NCBI RefSeq assembly: GCF_000381745.1
Contig: NZ_KB906968.1
Span: forward strand, 1 to 58,380
From: Psychromonas ossibalaenae ATCC BAA-1528
GTDB taxonomy: Bacteria > Pseudomonadota > Gammaproteobacteria > Enterobacterales > Psychromonadaceae
Length of the DNA: 58,380 nucleotides
Direction of reading: 5' to 3'
Positions within the stretch are counted from its first letter, which is position 1. The number at the start of each line of letters is the position of its first letter. This document shows positions 46,858 through 55,948 of this stretch, piece by piece. The position numbers and the translations under genes are program-made. Below the pieces are notes generated by a model. The model worked only from the letters and a program-made list of their open reading frames with translations, was not told the origin of the DNA and did not search any database.

Positions 46858-46933
46858 TTCGGCAGACACTACGCTTTACTAGTTCGAATTGAACTGGAAG
46901 ACAGCTTGGGAAACAAGAATACGAAAAATAATT
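46858..46933 (+). pseudogene. Decayed duplicate of the smrB 3' end
   Basis: TTCGGCAGACACTACGC, AATTGAACTGGAAGAC and ATACGAAAAATAATT follow the same order as in smrB (46736-46814) with scattered changes and small gaps. It looks like an old local duplication. The rest of 46934-47225 has no gene I recognise. Confidence 0.65.
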
Positions 46934-47225
46934 GAATTAAAAGATAAAAGCACTTAATCAGCCGTCACTTGTTAGCCCTCTGAGAAAATCCACCAGTCCG
47001 GCGACTGTAGAAGTGCTCAGCCGCGGTCTCCTCTTTTTGACTGATTTGATAATTACTCCTATCTTTTAGCTATGCTTTATTGTCTTCTGACAACCGCAGT
47101 CCCGCTTTAAGCATTGTACCATGATCAGCTGCATTGCCGATATATAACAGTCGACAGGCAAAGCGTACTAAGATCAGAAAAGAACAAGAGTAAAACGTCT
47201 AAGCTTCGAACGGCAAGGAAAGGTT
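46934..47225. other. Intergenic, no gene recognised
   Basis: The only clear element is the AAGGAAAGGTT ribosome site directly before the ATG at 47226. The minus strand near 46960-47040 gives a short frame with STVAGLVDFLRGLTS, too short to assign. Confidence 0.4.
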
Positions 47226-48047
47226 ATGTTAAAAAAACTATTAACCTTATTAACTGTATCTGTATTGTCTTTTTCACTGCTTTCAACCAAGGCAGTTTCA
47301 GATGTGATAACCCTGCATGTCCCGGTTCTTGAAGAGAGCCTTGAGCAGCACCTGTTCTACCATGAACTGCTGGAAACGGCGATTCAAGAAATTGGACATA
47401 CCCCAAATCTTATTGCTTCCCGGCTTCCGCAGCTGAGAATTAAAAGTTATCTGCAGCACGGCTTAATCAGCCTGTACTGGATGGTTGAGTCTGAGCAGAG
47501 AAACCAGCGCTACATTCCTATTGAGATCGGACTTACCAATAAACTAATCGGTAAAAGAATTTTATTTATTAAAAAAGGCGATCAGCATTTATTTAAATCA
47601 GTGGAAAATATTGAAGATTTTCAAAATTTAAACTTTGTGGCACATTTAGGAAAAAAATGGTTTGACGTTAAGGTCTGGCAGGAAAATGATCTTGCCTATA
47701 AGGAGCACTCCGGCAGCTGGAAACAAATTTTCAGAATGATTGAGCAGGGCACCCGGCATAATTACTTTCCCAGAGGCATCAATGAGATCCTTATGGAAGC
47801 GCAGCAGCACCCTAATTTAGCAATAGAAAAACGCCTGGTTTTAATCTACGACCGGGATTTTCGTTTTTACCTCAGCAATACGGGTATAAACGCCGGCAGT
47901 CGATATAAAAACGTAATTGAACAGGCTATGATAAAAGCACAGCAAAGCGGCTTAATAGAGCGTTTGATTAAAAAATATTGGGGCAGTGATTTTGACATAT
48001 TGGAATATGACAACAGAATAAAAATTCTCTTACAAACCCCCAAATAA
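47226..48047 (+). CDS. Orphan periplasmic solute-binding-like protein, second member
   Basis: A 273-residue secreted protein with a signal peptide (KKLLTLLTVSVLSFSLLSTKA). It has the same layout as the protein at 26975-27847: LQHGLISLYWMVESEQRNQRYIPIEI, GKRILFIKKGDQ, NLNFVAHLGKKWFDVKV and RHNYFPRGINEI. The two are distant paralogues of a type II binding fold. No transport genes are adjacent; the downstream gene is the nhaD antiporter, 192 nt away. Its ligand is unknown. Confidence 0.7.
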   Translation: MLKKLLTLLTVSVLSFSLLSTKAVSDVITLHVPVLEESLEQHLFYHELLETAIQEIGHTPNLIASRLPQLRIKSYLQHGLISLYWMVESEQRNQRYIPIEIGLTNKLIGKRILFIKKGDQHLFKSVENIEDFQNLNFVAHLGKKWFDVKVWQENDLAYKEHSGSWKQIFRMIEQGTRHNYFPRGINEILMEAQQHPNLAIEKRLVLIYDRDFRFYLSNTGINAGSRYKNVIEQAMIKAQQSGLIERLIKKYWGSDFDILEYDNRIKILLQTPK

Positions 48048-48239
48048 TAAATCCCGGCACGCCCCTGCCGCATTAAACTGCTGTTCACTTATTCCCTGTT
48101 ATGCACTGACAAAGACACCTTATTTCCCCTCTAAAAATAAAAATTTAAATTATTTGGCGCACATCATATTCTCTTCCTGCAAACATGCCTGTCTGTACTA
48201 TTATTAACCTGACATTTCCTCAAGGAGCTGATATTAAAC

Positions 48240-49667
48240 ATGAAAATAAAACAGATAATATTAGCAGGCTTAGCAATACTGAGCTCCCCGGCGGCACTTT
48301 CCGCAACGCAGACACTCGACTTAACAAATGCACCTGTCGGTTATGCCTCGTTGCTTTTTTTTACTCTTGCTTACTGCCTGGTAATGGGAGAAGAGTTTTT
48401 ACATCTGCATAAATCCAAACCTGTACTGCTGGCTGCCGGGTTAATCTGGCTTATGATCGGCTGTGTGCTGAAGCAGCAGGGGCAAACAGAAATTGCCCAG
48501 GCAGCCATAGAGCACAACTTACTCGAATATTCTAAACTGCTGCTGTTTTTATTAGTCGCTATGACTTATATAAATGCCATGGAAGAACGACGCTTATTTG
48601 ATGCATTACAGTCATGGATGGTAAGCAGAGGTTTCGGTTACAGAACCCTTTTCTGGCTGACCGGTATCTTATCTTTTGTCATTTCCCCCATTGCCGATAA
48701 CTTAACAACGGCATTGTTAATGTGTGCAGTGGTGATGAAAGTAGCAGGAAACAACAGTAAATTTATTAATCTTGCGTGTATCAATATTGTGGTTGCGGCC
48801 AACGCCGGCGGTGCATTCAGCCCGTTTGGTGATATTACCACCTTAATGGTCTGGCAGACTGGACTGGTAAACTTTAGTGAATTTTTAACATTATTCTTTC
48901 CTTCTCTGGTCAACTATTTAATTCCCGCTTTAATTATGTCTCTATTTGTACCTAAGACACAGCCGAATACAATCAATGAATATATTGAACTCAAACGCGG
49001 TGCCCGGCGTATTGTTCTGTTGTTTTTATTAACCATAGCAACTGCAGTGGGTTTCCATGCAGTAATGCATTTCCCTCCGGTAATCGGAATGATGATGGGG
49101 CTGGCTTATTTACAGTTCTTCGCATATTTCCTGCGCCGCACACTGGCCAGCTCGCTGGCCAAAAAAACCAGACAAGCAATAGCCAATAATGATGAAGCGG
49201 CACTCAGGCGAATTGGTTATGTCGTACCTTTTAATGTATTTAAACGTATCTCTGATGCGGAGTGGGATACACTGCTGTTCTTTTACGGCGTTGTTATGTG
49301 CGTCGGAGGATTAAACTTATTAGGATATTTAGATCTGGTCTCTGAAATTATGTATAGCCAGTGGAATCCAGTTTCCGCCAACATTATGGTTGGCGCCTTA
49401 TCTGCGATTGTAGATAATATTCCGGTTATGTTTGCCGTCTTAACCATGGAGCCGGAAATGTCTCTGGGTAACTGGTTATTAGTGACTTTAACGGCGGGAG
49501 TCGGCGGCAGCATGCTGTCTATCGGTTCAGCTGCTGGTGTCGCCCTGATGGGAGCTTCTCGAGGAAAATATACTTTCTTTGGTCATCTAAAATGGGCACC
49601 TGTGATTGCGCTCGGATACGCGGCCGGCATTATGGTCCACCTGCACCTTAACAGTCAGCTGTTTTAG
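48240..49667 (+). CDS. nhaD: NhaD-type Na+/H+ antiporter
   Basis: A 475-residue membrane protein of the ion transporter superfamily with about 12 helices. The two signature segments are ISPIADNLTTALLMCAVVMKV and NAGGAFSPFGDITTLMVW, and the later half has SAIVDNIPVMFAVL. NhaD exports Na+ or Li+ in exchange for protons and is common in marine and alkaliphilic bacteria. AAGGAG precedes the ATG and a terminator follows. Confidence 0.93.
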   Translation: MKIKQIILAGLAILSSPAALSATQTLDLTNAPVGYASLLFFTLAYCLVMGEEFLHLHKSKPVLLAAGLIWLMIGCVLKQQGQTEIAQAAIEHNLLEYSKLLLFLLVAMTYINAMEERRLFDALQSWMVSRGFGYRTLFWLTGILSFVISPIADNLTTALLMCAVVMKVAGNNSKFINLACINIVVAANAGGAFSPFGDITTLMVWQTGLVNFSEFLTLFFPSLVNYLIPALIMSLFVPKTQPNTINEYIELKRGARRIVLLFLLTIATAVGFHAVMHFPPVIGMMMGLAYLQFFAYFLRRTLASSLAKKTRQAIANNDEAALRRIGYVVPFNVFKRISDAEWDTLLFFYGVVMCVGGLNLLGYLDLVSEIMYSQWNPVSANIMVGALSAIVDNIPVMFAVLTMEPEMSLGNWLLVTLTAGVGGSMLSIGSAAGVALMGASRGKYTFFGHLKWAPVIALGYAAGIMVHLHLNSQLF

Positions 49668-49684
49668 ATATCGCAGTTGACTGT

Positions 49685-49712
49685 ATTAACCGGGCTGCCT
49701 AGCCCGGTTTAT
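49685..49712. terminator. Bidirectional terminator between nhaD and the helicase gene
   Basis: AACCGGGCT pairs perfectly with AGCCCGGTT around GCCT, followed by TATT on the plus strand. Confidence 0.85.
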
Positions 49713-52432
49713 TCTCGCTCAACGGCTTCCTGAATAGGTAGTACATTCAACGGCATATTTAATTTACTTAATATCTGCTCTACACAAGCCTGTTTATCTA
49801 TAACCCACAAGCCATAACTGAGCGGTAAAATATCAATTCCCGCCCGCTTAAACAATTTATAACTGTTCAACTCGAAATAATCTGCCCATGGGCCGGGATA
49901 ACCAACAAGGTCCAGCGCTAGATATTGCCCGTTACAGCGGCATAAAATATCTGCTTCCGTTCCGGCAATGGTATAACCGGGCCAGTGTTCAATGCCCAGC
50001 TTATCTAATACCTTAATCACAGCCTGCTGAAATTCATCCAGCTCACTGTTAGCCATGTGTTTAACTTCAAATTCATGAATAGAATTAATATAGGACTTCA
50101 GCAGGTTATTATCCGCAAGCAGGTTTTCATCAATGGACAAAAACACGGTCTGCAGCTGCCGGGCTCGGGTGACTGTCACATTAAAAACATCAGCTTTATT
50201 GAGGTAAACAGCGGCTCGGCGTGAATTATTATCAACAGCAAAAGAGATATAGATAATATCCCGCTCTTCCCCCTGAAAACCAAAAGGTGTAGCGGCACGA
50301 ATACTATGTTTTGAAATTTCAGACTCATTAAAATTCAGACTAATTTGTTTCGCCAGGTATTCCGCCTGGTGCCGAAAAGGAGAGATAATACCCAGACTAT
50401 GAATGACTCCCGTTTGTGCATCTTTTTTTATCTGTACAGTGACCGCCTTAATAACTTCAGCGGCTTCAATTTTATTAATTCCTGATTTATCCCGGCAGCC
50501 GCCGGTGCGCTGCACATTCAGGTGACCGCTGCTAGTGCAGGGCCGGTGCTGCATTATTTTTAATTTATTACGGTAAAACATACTGTTACTAAAGTTAATC
50601 AGCTCAGGTTTACTGCGGAAATGTTCATCTAAAAAAGCCGTCTGTTTATGGCTGACGACCGCAGCTAAAGTCAAATCGAGAATAGAATTATCTCTGTAGC
50701 TTACCACCCCGGGCGTCTGTTCTGTCAGGTTATGACGGGTCATCAGCTGCAGCTCTTTACTGCGGGCCAGAAACGAATAATGTCTGAGCTGTTTTGCATC
50801 ACCCACCACCATGACTCTTTTGGCTCGATATAATGCCGGCAGACAACTGCTTATATTGCACTGGGTTGCTTCATCAATAATCACCAGATCAAACATCTGC
50901 GCTTTTAAAGGAAGAACTCGGTGTAAAGCATTGATACTGACTAACCAGACAGGAAAAGCCGAGAAGAAAGAGGTATATTCAATCTGGTCAAATAGTTCAA
51001 ACTGCCGTTTTGAAGTTCGACTGCGGATCGCTTTGTTAAATGCCTGCAGGGATTTACGTTGAGTTTCAATAAGTCTCTGCAGGTTTAAATTTTTCAGCTC
51101 ATTCAGATAACTTCTCGCCAGGTTTTCTCTATGTATCTGCTCCTGATTAACGACATCCAGTGCATGCCACAGTTTAAACAGTTCACGGATCCCCCTGCCC
51201 GCAAATGACAAATAAAGTTTTTTAAGCCAGATCTGTTCACGCAGCTCAAAACCGCGCAGCCTCTGTCCTCTGACGATAGCAGCACGACAGAATTTTACGA
51301 ACTGTTTTTCTAAACCGTTCAACTTTTTATTAAGCTTGTGTAACTGTAATTCACTGTCAGCAGGGTTGATTAACTGTTGATCAGAAAAATATCCAGACAG
51401 CAGATCCGCAACATAACTCTTTAGTTTCTTAAGAAATACTTTTTGACCCGCGCGAATCGAAATATCACCTAAACCAAAAGTAACATCCAGCTTCTGCGCA
51501 ATCACATCCAGCGCACTGTCATTATTCGCGACTATCAGTACCGACTCCCCTCTTGCCATATGTTCTGCGGCAGCAGCTGCAATGGTATAACTTTTACCGG
51601 TCCCCGGCGGCCCGGAAGTACAACCTACAGCTGCATTGGCGGCAATAGATATAACTTTCTTCTGCGCGCTGGAAAGCAGACCAGGCAGATAGTCATATTT
51701 TAATAATTTATCCGCTTGCGCTCCAGCCTGCGGCTCAAATAAATTCAACAGCGCGGACGAATACTGTTTTGTGTCGATAATTGTTTCTATTTCATGCAGA
51801 ACGCCGCGGCTGCTGGCGGAACGCTCAATAAAAACCAGCATTGATGCCGGTAACAAAACATTTATGCCGCTTTTAACAGCCTGTTTAATCTGCTGTGTCT
51901 CTGCCAGCCTTGGAAAATTCAACAGGGTCAGTGAATCAATATCTACAGGACTGTCTTTTAACCACGATGCCCATAAAGAAGGATTCTGTACAAAGCAGCA
52001 TTCTTGGCTTGAGGGGGGATTGTTACTTTCAGGTTTGAGCAGCTGCGTTAATGGCTCATTTATCTGCATAGTTTCCTGACTGGCAGAGAAATAATAATCA
52101 CCATTATCCAGCTCAATTTCAGCTTCATTAAACAGCAGCGGCGAAACCACTGATTTTATTTCTCCGTTTATTTCTAATTTACCGACAAAAATAAAACTGG
52201 CATAAAGTAATACCCGTTCCCGCTGATAAACCTCAACACGTTTGATCATCTGTTCGGCAAAATCTGCAGGGATCGGCAGCCGCGGCAGAAACCCGGCGCC
52301 TAAATCATCACAACCCTGCAGTAACAGACAATCTTCTTTTTTAAGTTTGAGTAGATTCCAGAGATTAAGGTCACTGCTGTCTTCTTTATAACAGTCTCGG
52401 TAATAGGCCAGCCTACTGTTTAAGTTGACCAT
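49709..52432 (-). CDS. UPF1/DNA2-like superfamily 1 helicase with a Vsr-like nuclease tail
   Basis: A 907-residue protein. Residues about 1-250 are a helical and beta domain with no family I recognise. Walker A is GPPGTGKS at 274-281; Walker B is VIIDEATQCN near 520; motif III is VMVVGDAKQL; the SF1B C-terminal RecA core has FLDEHFRSKPELINFSN, GFQGEERDIIYIS and NVTVTRARQ. A short region at about 825-890 (EADILCRCNGQYLALDLVG, then KLFKRAGIDILPLSYGLW) resembles the DUF559/Vsr nuclease fold, though the active-site lysine is not obvious. Defence or RNA/DNA repair roles are possible; none is proven. Confidence 0.75.
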   Translation of the reverse strand: MVNLNSRLAYYRDCYKEDSSDLNLWNLLKLKKEDCLLLQGCDDLGAGFLPRLPIPADFAEQMIKRVEVYQRERVLLYASFIFVGKLEINGEIKSVVSPLLFNEAEIELDNGDYYFSASQETMQINEPLTQLLKPESNNPPSSQECCFVQNPSLWASWLKDSPVDIDSLTLLNFPRLAETQQIKQAVKSGINVLLPASMLVFIERSASSRGVLHEIETIIDTKQYSSALLNLFEPQAGAQADKLLKYDYLPGLLSSAQKKVISIAANAAVGCTSGPPGTGKSYTIAAAAAEHMARGESVLIVANNDSALDVIAQKLDVTFGLGDISIRAGQKVFLKKLKSYVADLLSGYFSDQQLINPADSELQLHKLNKKLNGLEKQFVKFCRAAIVRGQRLRGFELREQIWLKKLYLSFAGRGIRELFKLWHALDVVNQEQIHRENLARSYLNELKNLNLQRLIETQRKSLQAFNKAIRSRTSKRQFELFDQIEYTSFFSAFPVWLVSINALHRVLPLKAQMFDLVIIDEATQCNISSCLPALYRAKRVMVVGDAKQLRHYSFLARSKELQLMTRHNLTEQTPGVVSYRDNSILDLTLAAVVSHKQTAFLDEHFRSKPELINFSNSMFYRNKLKIMQHRPCTSSGHLNVQRTGGCRDKSGINKIEAAEVIKAVTVQIKKDAQTGVIHSLGIISPFRHQAEYLAKQISLNFNESEISKHSIRAATPFGFQGEERDIIYISFAVDNNSRRAAVYLNKADVFNVTVTRARQLQTVFLSIDENLLADNNLLKSYINSIHEFEVKHMANSELDEFQQAVIKVLDKLGIEHWPGYTIAGTEADILCRCNGQYLALDLVGYPGPWADYFELNSYKLFKRAGIDILPLSYGLWVIDKQACVEQILSKLNMPLNVLPIQEAVERE

Positions 52433-52439
52433 TTTTCAA

Positions 52440-52597
52440 CAACTTGTTTTTTCTGGTAAGCGCCGTTCGGGCAGATGGTATAGTTAGTAGTCATTCTATT
52501 GTCCTTAATAGTTTGACGAAAGGGATTAGACAGACTGGAGTTTATTATCTTAATGGTAAGCTGAAAGCGGCCGCTTTCAGCTGTTTTTAGCTGTTTT
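52440..52597 (+). ncRNA. Possible small RNA ending in a palindromic hairpin
   Basis: AGCTGAAAGCGG/CCGCTTTCAGCT is a 24-nt perfect palindrome at 52559-52582, followed on the plus strand by GTTTTTAGCTGTTTTTAT. The T tract is oriented for plus-strand transcription, yet both flanking genes (helicase and sixA) are on the minus strand. A plus-strand transcript starting somewhere in 52440-52540 would end here. No promoter or conservation evidence is available, so this is only a candidate. Confidence 0.3.
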
Positions 52598-52600
52598 TAT

Positions 52601-53074
52601 TTAAGCCGATATTTGAGCAACACTGGTTAAACTATGCAGGCAGGCAAAACCACTTTCATCCAGCTCCACATGGCCTACAGTCGAAGTAGCAAACGCCGGT
52701 ACGCCGGCTGCCGGAGTCAGTTCTCCAACTATATAACCAACTAAAGGAAGATGTGAAACGATTAATAGATTTTTTACACCGCTTGCCTGTAAAGCTAAAA
52801 TCTCATTCACTGATTTTCGAGCGCTGCCGCTCGGCGTTAAAAACTTAATGACCTGCACGTTATCAACTTCAGGAAAAAATGGACAAACAGAATCCCAGGT
52901 CTGCAGAGCGCGCAGATAAGGACTGACCATAACCGCATCAAACGAGATGTTGCTGGAAGCTAAATAAGCGGCCATTTTTTCTGACTCTGTGCGCCCAACC
53001 GAGGTCAGAGCTCGCTCCGCATCGGAACAAGCCATCATTTCCGCCTGCCCATGACGCATAATATAAATCTGCAT
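52601..53074 (-). CDS. sixA: SixA phosphohistidine phosphatase
   Basis: A 157-residue histidine phosphatase with the MRHGQAE motif at the N terminus, VGRTESEKMA, VMVSPYLRALQTW and SHLPLVGYIVGEL. SixA removes phosphate from His of HPt domains or PTS phosphocarriers. I used the ATG at 53074 (MQIYIMRHG), which has GGAG upstream. The open frame starts at a TTG at 53092. Confidence 0.93.
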   Translation of the reverse strand: MQIYIMRHGQAEMMACSDAERALTSVGRTESEKMAAYLASSNISFDAVMVSPYLRALQTWDSVCPFFPEVDNVQVIKFLTPSGSARKSVNEILALQASGVKNLLIVSHLPLVGYIVGELTPAAGVPAFATSTVGHVELDESGFACLHSLTSVAQISA

Positions 53075-53093
53075 AACGCTCTCCTCGAGCAAT

Positions 53094-53128
53094 AAAAAAA
53101 GCCCCGCTGTAAGAATACAGGGAGCTTA
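53094..53128 (-). terminator. Terminator of the small membrane protein gene
   Basis: On the minus strand AAGCTCCCTGTA pairs with TACAGCGGGGCTT around TTCT, followed by a TTTTTTT run. It separates this small gene from sixA. Confidence 0.8.
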
Positions 53129-53182
53129 TCAATAATTGCTTTATTTCAATAGCGCTTTTGCGCTAACAAACAATAATTGTGA

Positions 53183-53323
53183 TTAATCTTCGACGGGTGT
53201 ATCACCGGAGACTTTTAAAATTGCCACAGCGACAAGAAATACACCGATAAAACCAGCAGCAAAGATTGTCGGCATCGCTAAATAACCGAGAGTATGCCAA
53301 ATAATCGATTCCAATTCGCTCAT
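53183..53323 (-). CDS. 46-residue single-pass membrane protein, TIGR02808-like
   Basis: This short gene encodes MSELESIIWHTLGYLAMPTI and then AAGFIGVFLVAVAILK with an acidic end (DTPVED). It has one TM helix at about 19-38. The layout (WH.LGY.AMP, then a glycine-containing TM helix) matches the short TIGR02808 family of Vibrio/Shewanella relatives as I recall it. AAGGA precedes the ATG and a terminator follows, so it is likely real. The function is unknown. Confidence 0.75.
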   Translation of the reverse strand: MSELESIIWHTLGYLAMPTIFAAGFIGVFLVAVAILKVSGDTPVED

Positions 53324-53563
53324 TTTAATTCCTTAAATTTAGTTAAATTAGATAAGAGTTTGTTAATGATACGTAAATAAAGCCTAAAAAAACATGTGCA
53401 AAATCATAAAAATCAGGATTAACAGCCTTCTAACGACTTCCTTAAATAATATTATTAGTGCAAGTACCTTTAATTTACAGGTAATTATGGAACTTTTTGA
53501 CCTTGAAGTTGACTGTTATTGGCAGTATATTTTTCATTCTCTTTATTTAAGCAGATTATAATC
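53324..53563. promoter_or_regulatory. Divergent promoter region
   Basis: A 240-nt AT-rich stretch between the small membrane protein gene (minus) and the MoxR gene (plus). It should contain both promoters. I see no clear operator. Confidence 0.5.
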
Positions 53564-54523
53564 ATGGCAAAACAACAACTTAATGCATTACGAACTTACC
53601 TTAATAAAATGATCCTGGGACAAAGTGAACTGGTAGATGGTTTATTGATAGCTTTGTTAGCAGACGGCCATATTCTTGTTGAAAGCCCGCCTGGCCTAGC
53701 TAAAACTCGTGCTATTAATGCCTTGTCAGACGGTATCGAGGGTGATTTTCACCGCATTCAGTTTACCCCTGACTTATTACCGTCAGATCTGACCGGCACA
53801 GATATCTTCCGTCAGGAAACTGGAGAGTTTATTTTTGAAAAAGGGCCGCTGTTTCATAATTTAATTTTAGCCGATGAAATAAACCGTGCACCGGCGAAGG
53901 TACAGTCGGCATTATTAGAGGCAATGGCCGAACATCAGATTACTGTAGGTAAAAAGACCTATAAACTGCCGGAGCTTTTTCTGGTAATGGCAACACAAAA
54001 CCCGCTTGAACAGGAAGGAACTTATCCACTTCCGGAAGCGCAGTTAGATCGTTTTATTATGCACCTTGAACTGGATTACCCGGATGCACAAACGGAAAAA
54101 GAGATTTTAAAACTCAATCAGAAAGAGATATTAAAAGAAAAAATTGCTGAAGTAACACCTCTGCTCAATGAACAGATTTTTGCTGTCCGTCAAGAAATAA
54201 TGACCATCACCATCGCGCCGCATTTAGAGCAGTACCTGATTGATTTAATTATCGCAACTCGCCAGCCGGCACGTTACGGTGAGCAGTTAAACGAGTGGAT
54301 AAGTTACGGTGCCAGCCCCCGTGCAACCATTGCATTAATGCGCACAGCAAAAGCCCGCGCGTGGTTAGATAACCGTGATTACGTGATGCCCGATGATATT
54401 ATTCAAAACCTCTATCCGGTTTTACGTCACCGTCTAATATTAAGTTACGAAGCGGAAGCACAGGGCATAAATGCCAATCGTGTTATTAAAGAGATTATTA
54501 ATCAGGTAGCGATTCCAGCCTAA
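53564..54523 (+). CDS. MoxR-type AAA+ ATPase
   Basis: A 319-residue MoxR ATPase with Walker A ESPPGLAKTRAI, Walker B LILADEINRAPAKVQSALLEAMAEHQIT, sensor-1 MATQNPLEQEGTYPLPEAQLDRF and sensor-2 ASPRATIALMRTAKA. MoxR works with vWA proteins as a chaperone-like system. I used the ATG at 53564 (MAKQQLNAL); the frame is open to 53519. It is the first gene of a five-gene operon with overlapping ends. Confidence 0.95.
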   Translation: MAKQQLNALRTYLNKMILGQSELVDGLLIALLADGHILVESPPGLAKTRAINALSDGIEGDFHRIQFTPDLLPSDLTGTDIFRQETGEFIFEKGPLFHNLILADEINRAPAKVQSALLEAMAEHQITVGKKTYKLPELFLVMATQNPLEQEGTYPLPEAQLDRFIMHLELDYPDAQTEKEILKLNQKEILKEKIAEVTPLLNEQIFAVRQEIMTITIAPHLEQYLIDLIIATRQPARYGEQLNEWISYGASPRATIALMRTAKARAWLDNRDYVMPDDIIQNLYPVLRHRLILSYEAEAQGINANRVIKEIINQVAIPA

Positions 54524-55467
54524 TGAAGAGCACTAAACCACACATCTTTACTGACACGCCGTACCAGACCGGTATCGATGTCAGTTTGAATGAACTGCTG
54601 AGTTATAAAAAGCAGGCTAAAATACAGCTGCAGCCGGCCGCTAAAGCGGCCTATCGGCAGCTGTCAGGAAATTATCTGGCTAAAATTAAAGGCCGAGGTA
54701 TGGAGTTTGCCGAAGTGCGCCATTATCAGGCAGGTGATGATGTACGCACCATCGACTGGTCCGTCACAGCACGTACCGGCAAAGCACATACTAAGTTATT
54801 TCAGGAAGAAAAAGAGCGGCCGGTTTTTATTTTATTAGATCTTTCCGACAGTATGATTTTCGGCAGTCAGTTCGTTTTTAAATCTGTACAGGCCTGTCAT
54901 CTGGCGGCCCTGCTCAGCTGGCAGGCAAAACAGCGTAATGACCGGCTCGGCGGCATTATATTTAACCAGCAGAGAGCAGCTGAATTAAAGCCGACCGGAA
55001 GAAATAAAGGTCTGATGACTTTTCTTCATCAAAGTGAACAGTTGTGCACAACTCAGGCATTTAAAACCGAAGCTGCTGCACAGTCCTTGTTTGTACAGCT
55101 CAAACGCCTTTCCCGTCTGGTACAGACAGGCAGCCAGGTGCATTTAATCAGTGATTTTTCACAGCTTAATGACCCCTGCCAGAAATTAATCAGTCAAATT
55201 CGCCGTCATAATCAGATCAATGCCTGGCAGATCAGCGATCCGCTGGAGCAGGTTTTACCTAAAGATGTGCAGCAGACAGACCTGAAAGTAAACAGCCTTT
55301 CTGGAAGCGGTTTTTTCAAACAGAAAAATGCTTTACAGGATTATCAGGAAGCCGCTTGCGAACGTCAGCAGAATGTTGTTAACACCTTTATGAAGTACGG
55401 CATTCCACTTTACTCGATATCAGCTTCCAGCTCATTAATGGAGCAGTTTCATGCCCCCGAACGATAA
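54523..55467 (+). CDS. DUF58 domain protein
   Basis: A 314-residue DUF58/vWA-like protein with the signature GRGMEFAEVRHYQAGDDVRTIDW and ILLDLSDSMIFGSQ, where DLSDS acts as a metal-site motif. Its start overlaps the MoxR stop (TAATG), so the two are translationally coupled. The family partners MoxR ATPases. No signal peptide is seen. Confidence 0.93.
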   Translation: MKSTKPHIFTDTPYQTGIDVSLNELLSYKKQAKIQLQPAAKAAYRQLSGNYLAKIKGRGMEFAEVRHYQAGDDVRTIDWSVTARTGKAHTKLFQEEKERPVFILLDLSDSMIFGSQFVFKSVQACHLAALLSWQAKQRNDRLGGIIFNQQRAAELKPTGRNKGLMTFLHQSEQLCTTQAFKTEAAAQSLFVQLKRLSRLVQTGSQVHLISDFSQLNDPCQKLISQIRRHNQINAWQISDPLEQVLPKDVQQTDLKVNSLSGSGFFKQKNALQDYQEAACERQQNVVNTFMKYGIPLYSISASSSLMEQFHAPER

Positions 55468-55948
55468 CCAGGATCCACTTGCTCAGCTGCATGGCATTAT
55501 AGGTCCAGACCAAGCATCTTCCTGGCCGCCGGCCCTTATTTACTGGCTGCTGGCAGTGTTAGTTATTCTTTTACTGGCGGCTGCTGTTTATTTATTCAAA
55601 CGCTATAAAGAAAAAAAACAACTACAGAAAAAAGTACTGCAGGAGCTTGATCATTTAAAGCACGCCGGCGGCACGTTTATTTCCTTAAATCAGTTGTTAA
55701 AAGGCACTGCCCTACAGTATTTCCCAAGGTCAGAAGTCGCGTCACTGCATGGTGAGTTGTGGTTTGAATTTTTACAAAATCATTCGGCCGAAACTATTTT
55801 TCAAGATAAACAGACGTTCACCAAACGCCTTTACCACAGCACTGCGCAGCACTGCAGTACGGATGATTTTCAACAGGCCAGAGTCTGGATAAAAAATTTA
55901 CCGCAACAGATTAAAAAACAACATAAAGAGAGCTGTAACAATGTTTGA
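55451..55948 (+). CDS. DUF4381 domain protein
   Basis: A 165-residue membrane protein with the family opening DPLAQLHGIIGPDQASSWPPALIYWLLAVLVILL. It has a TM helix at about 28-49 and a cytoplasmic helical tail. It overlaps DUF58 by 17 nt. The family sits between DUF58 and BatA in many Bat operons. Its role is not established. Confidence 0.9.
   Translation: MPPNDNQDPLAQLHGIIGPDQASSWPPALIYWLLAVLVILLLAAAVYLFKRYKEKKQLQKKVLQELDHLKHAGGTFISLNQLLKGTALQYFPRSEVASLHGELWFEFLQNHSAETIFQDKQTFTKRLYHSTAQHCSTDDFQQARVWIKNLPQQIKKQHKESCNNV

Noticed and set aside
47114..47332. 72-codon plus-strand ORF before the binding protein
   Set aside because: It overlaps the signal-peptide-bearing gene at 47226 in another frame and has no ribosome site.
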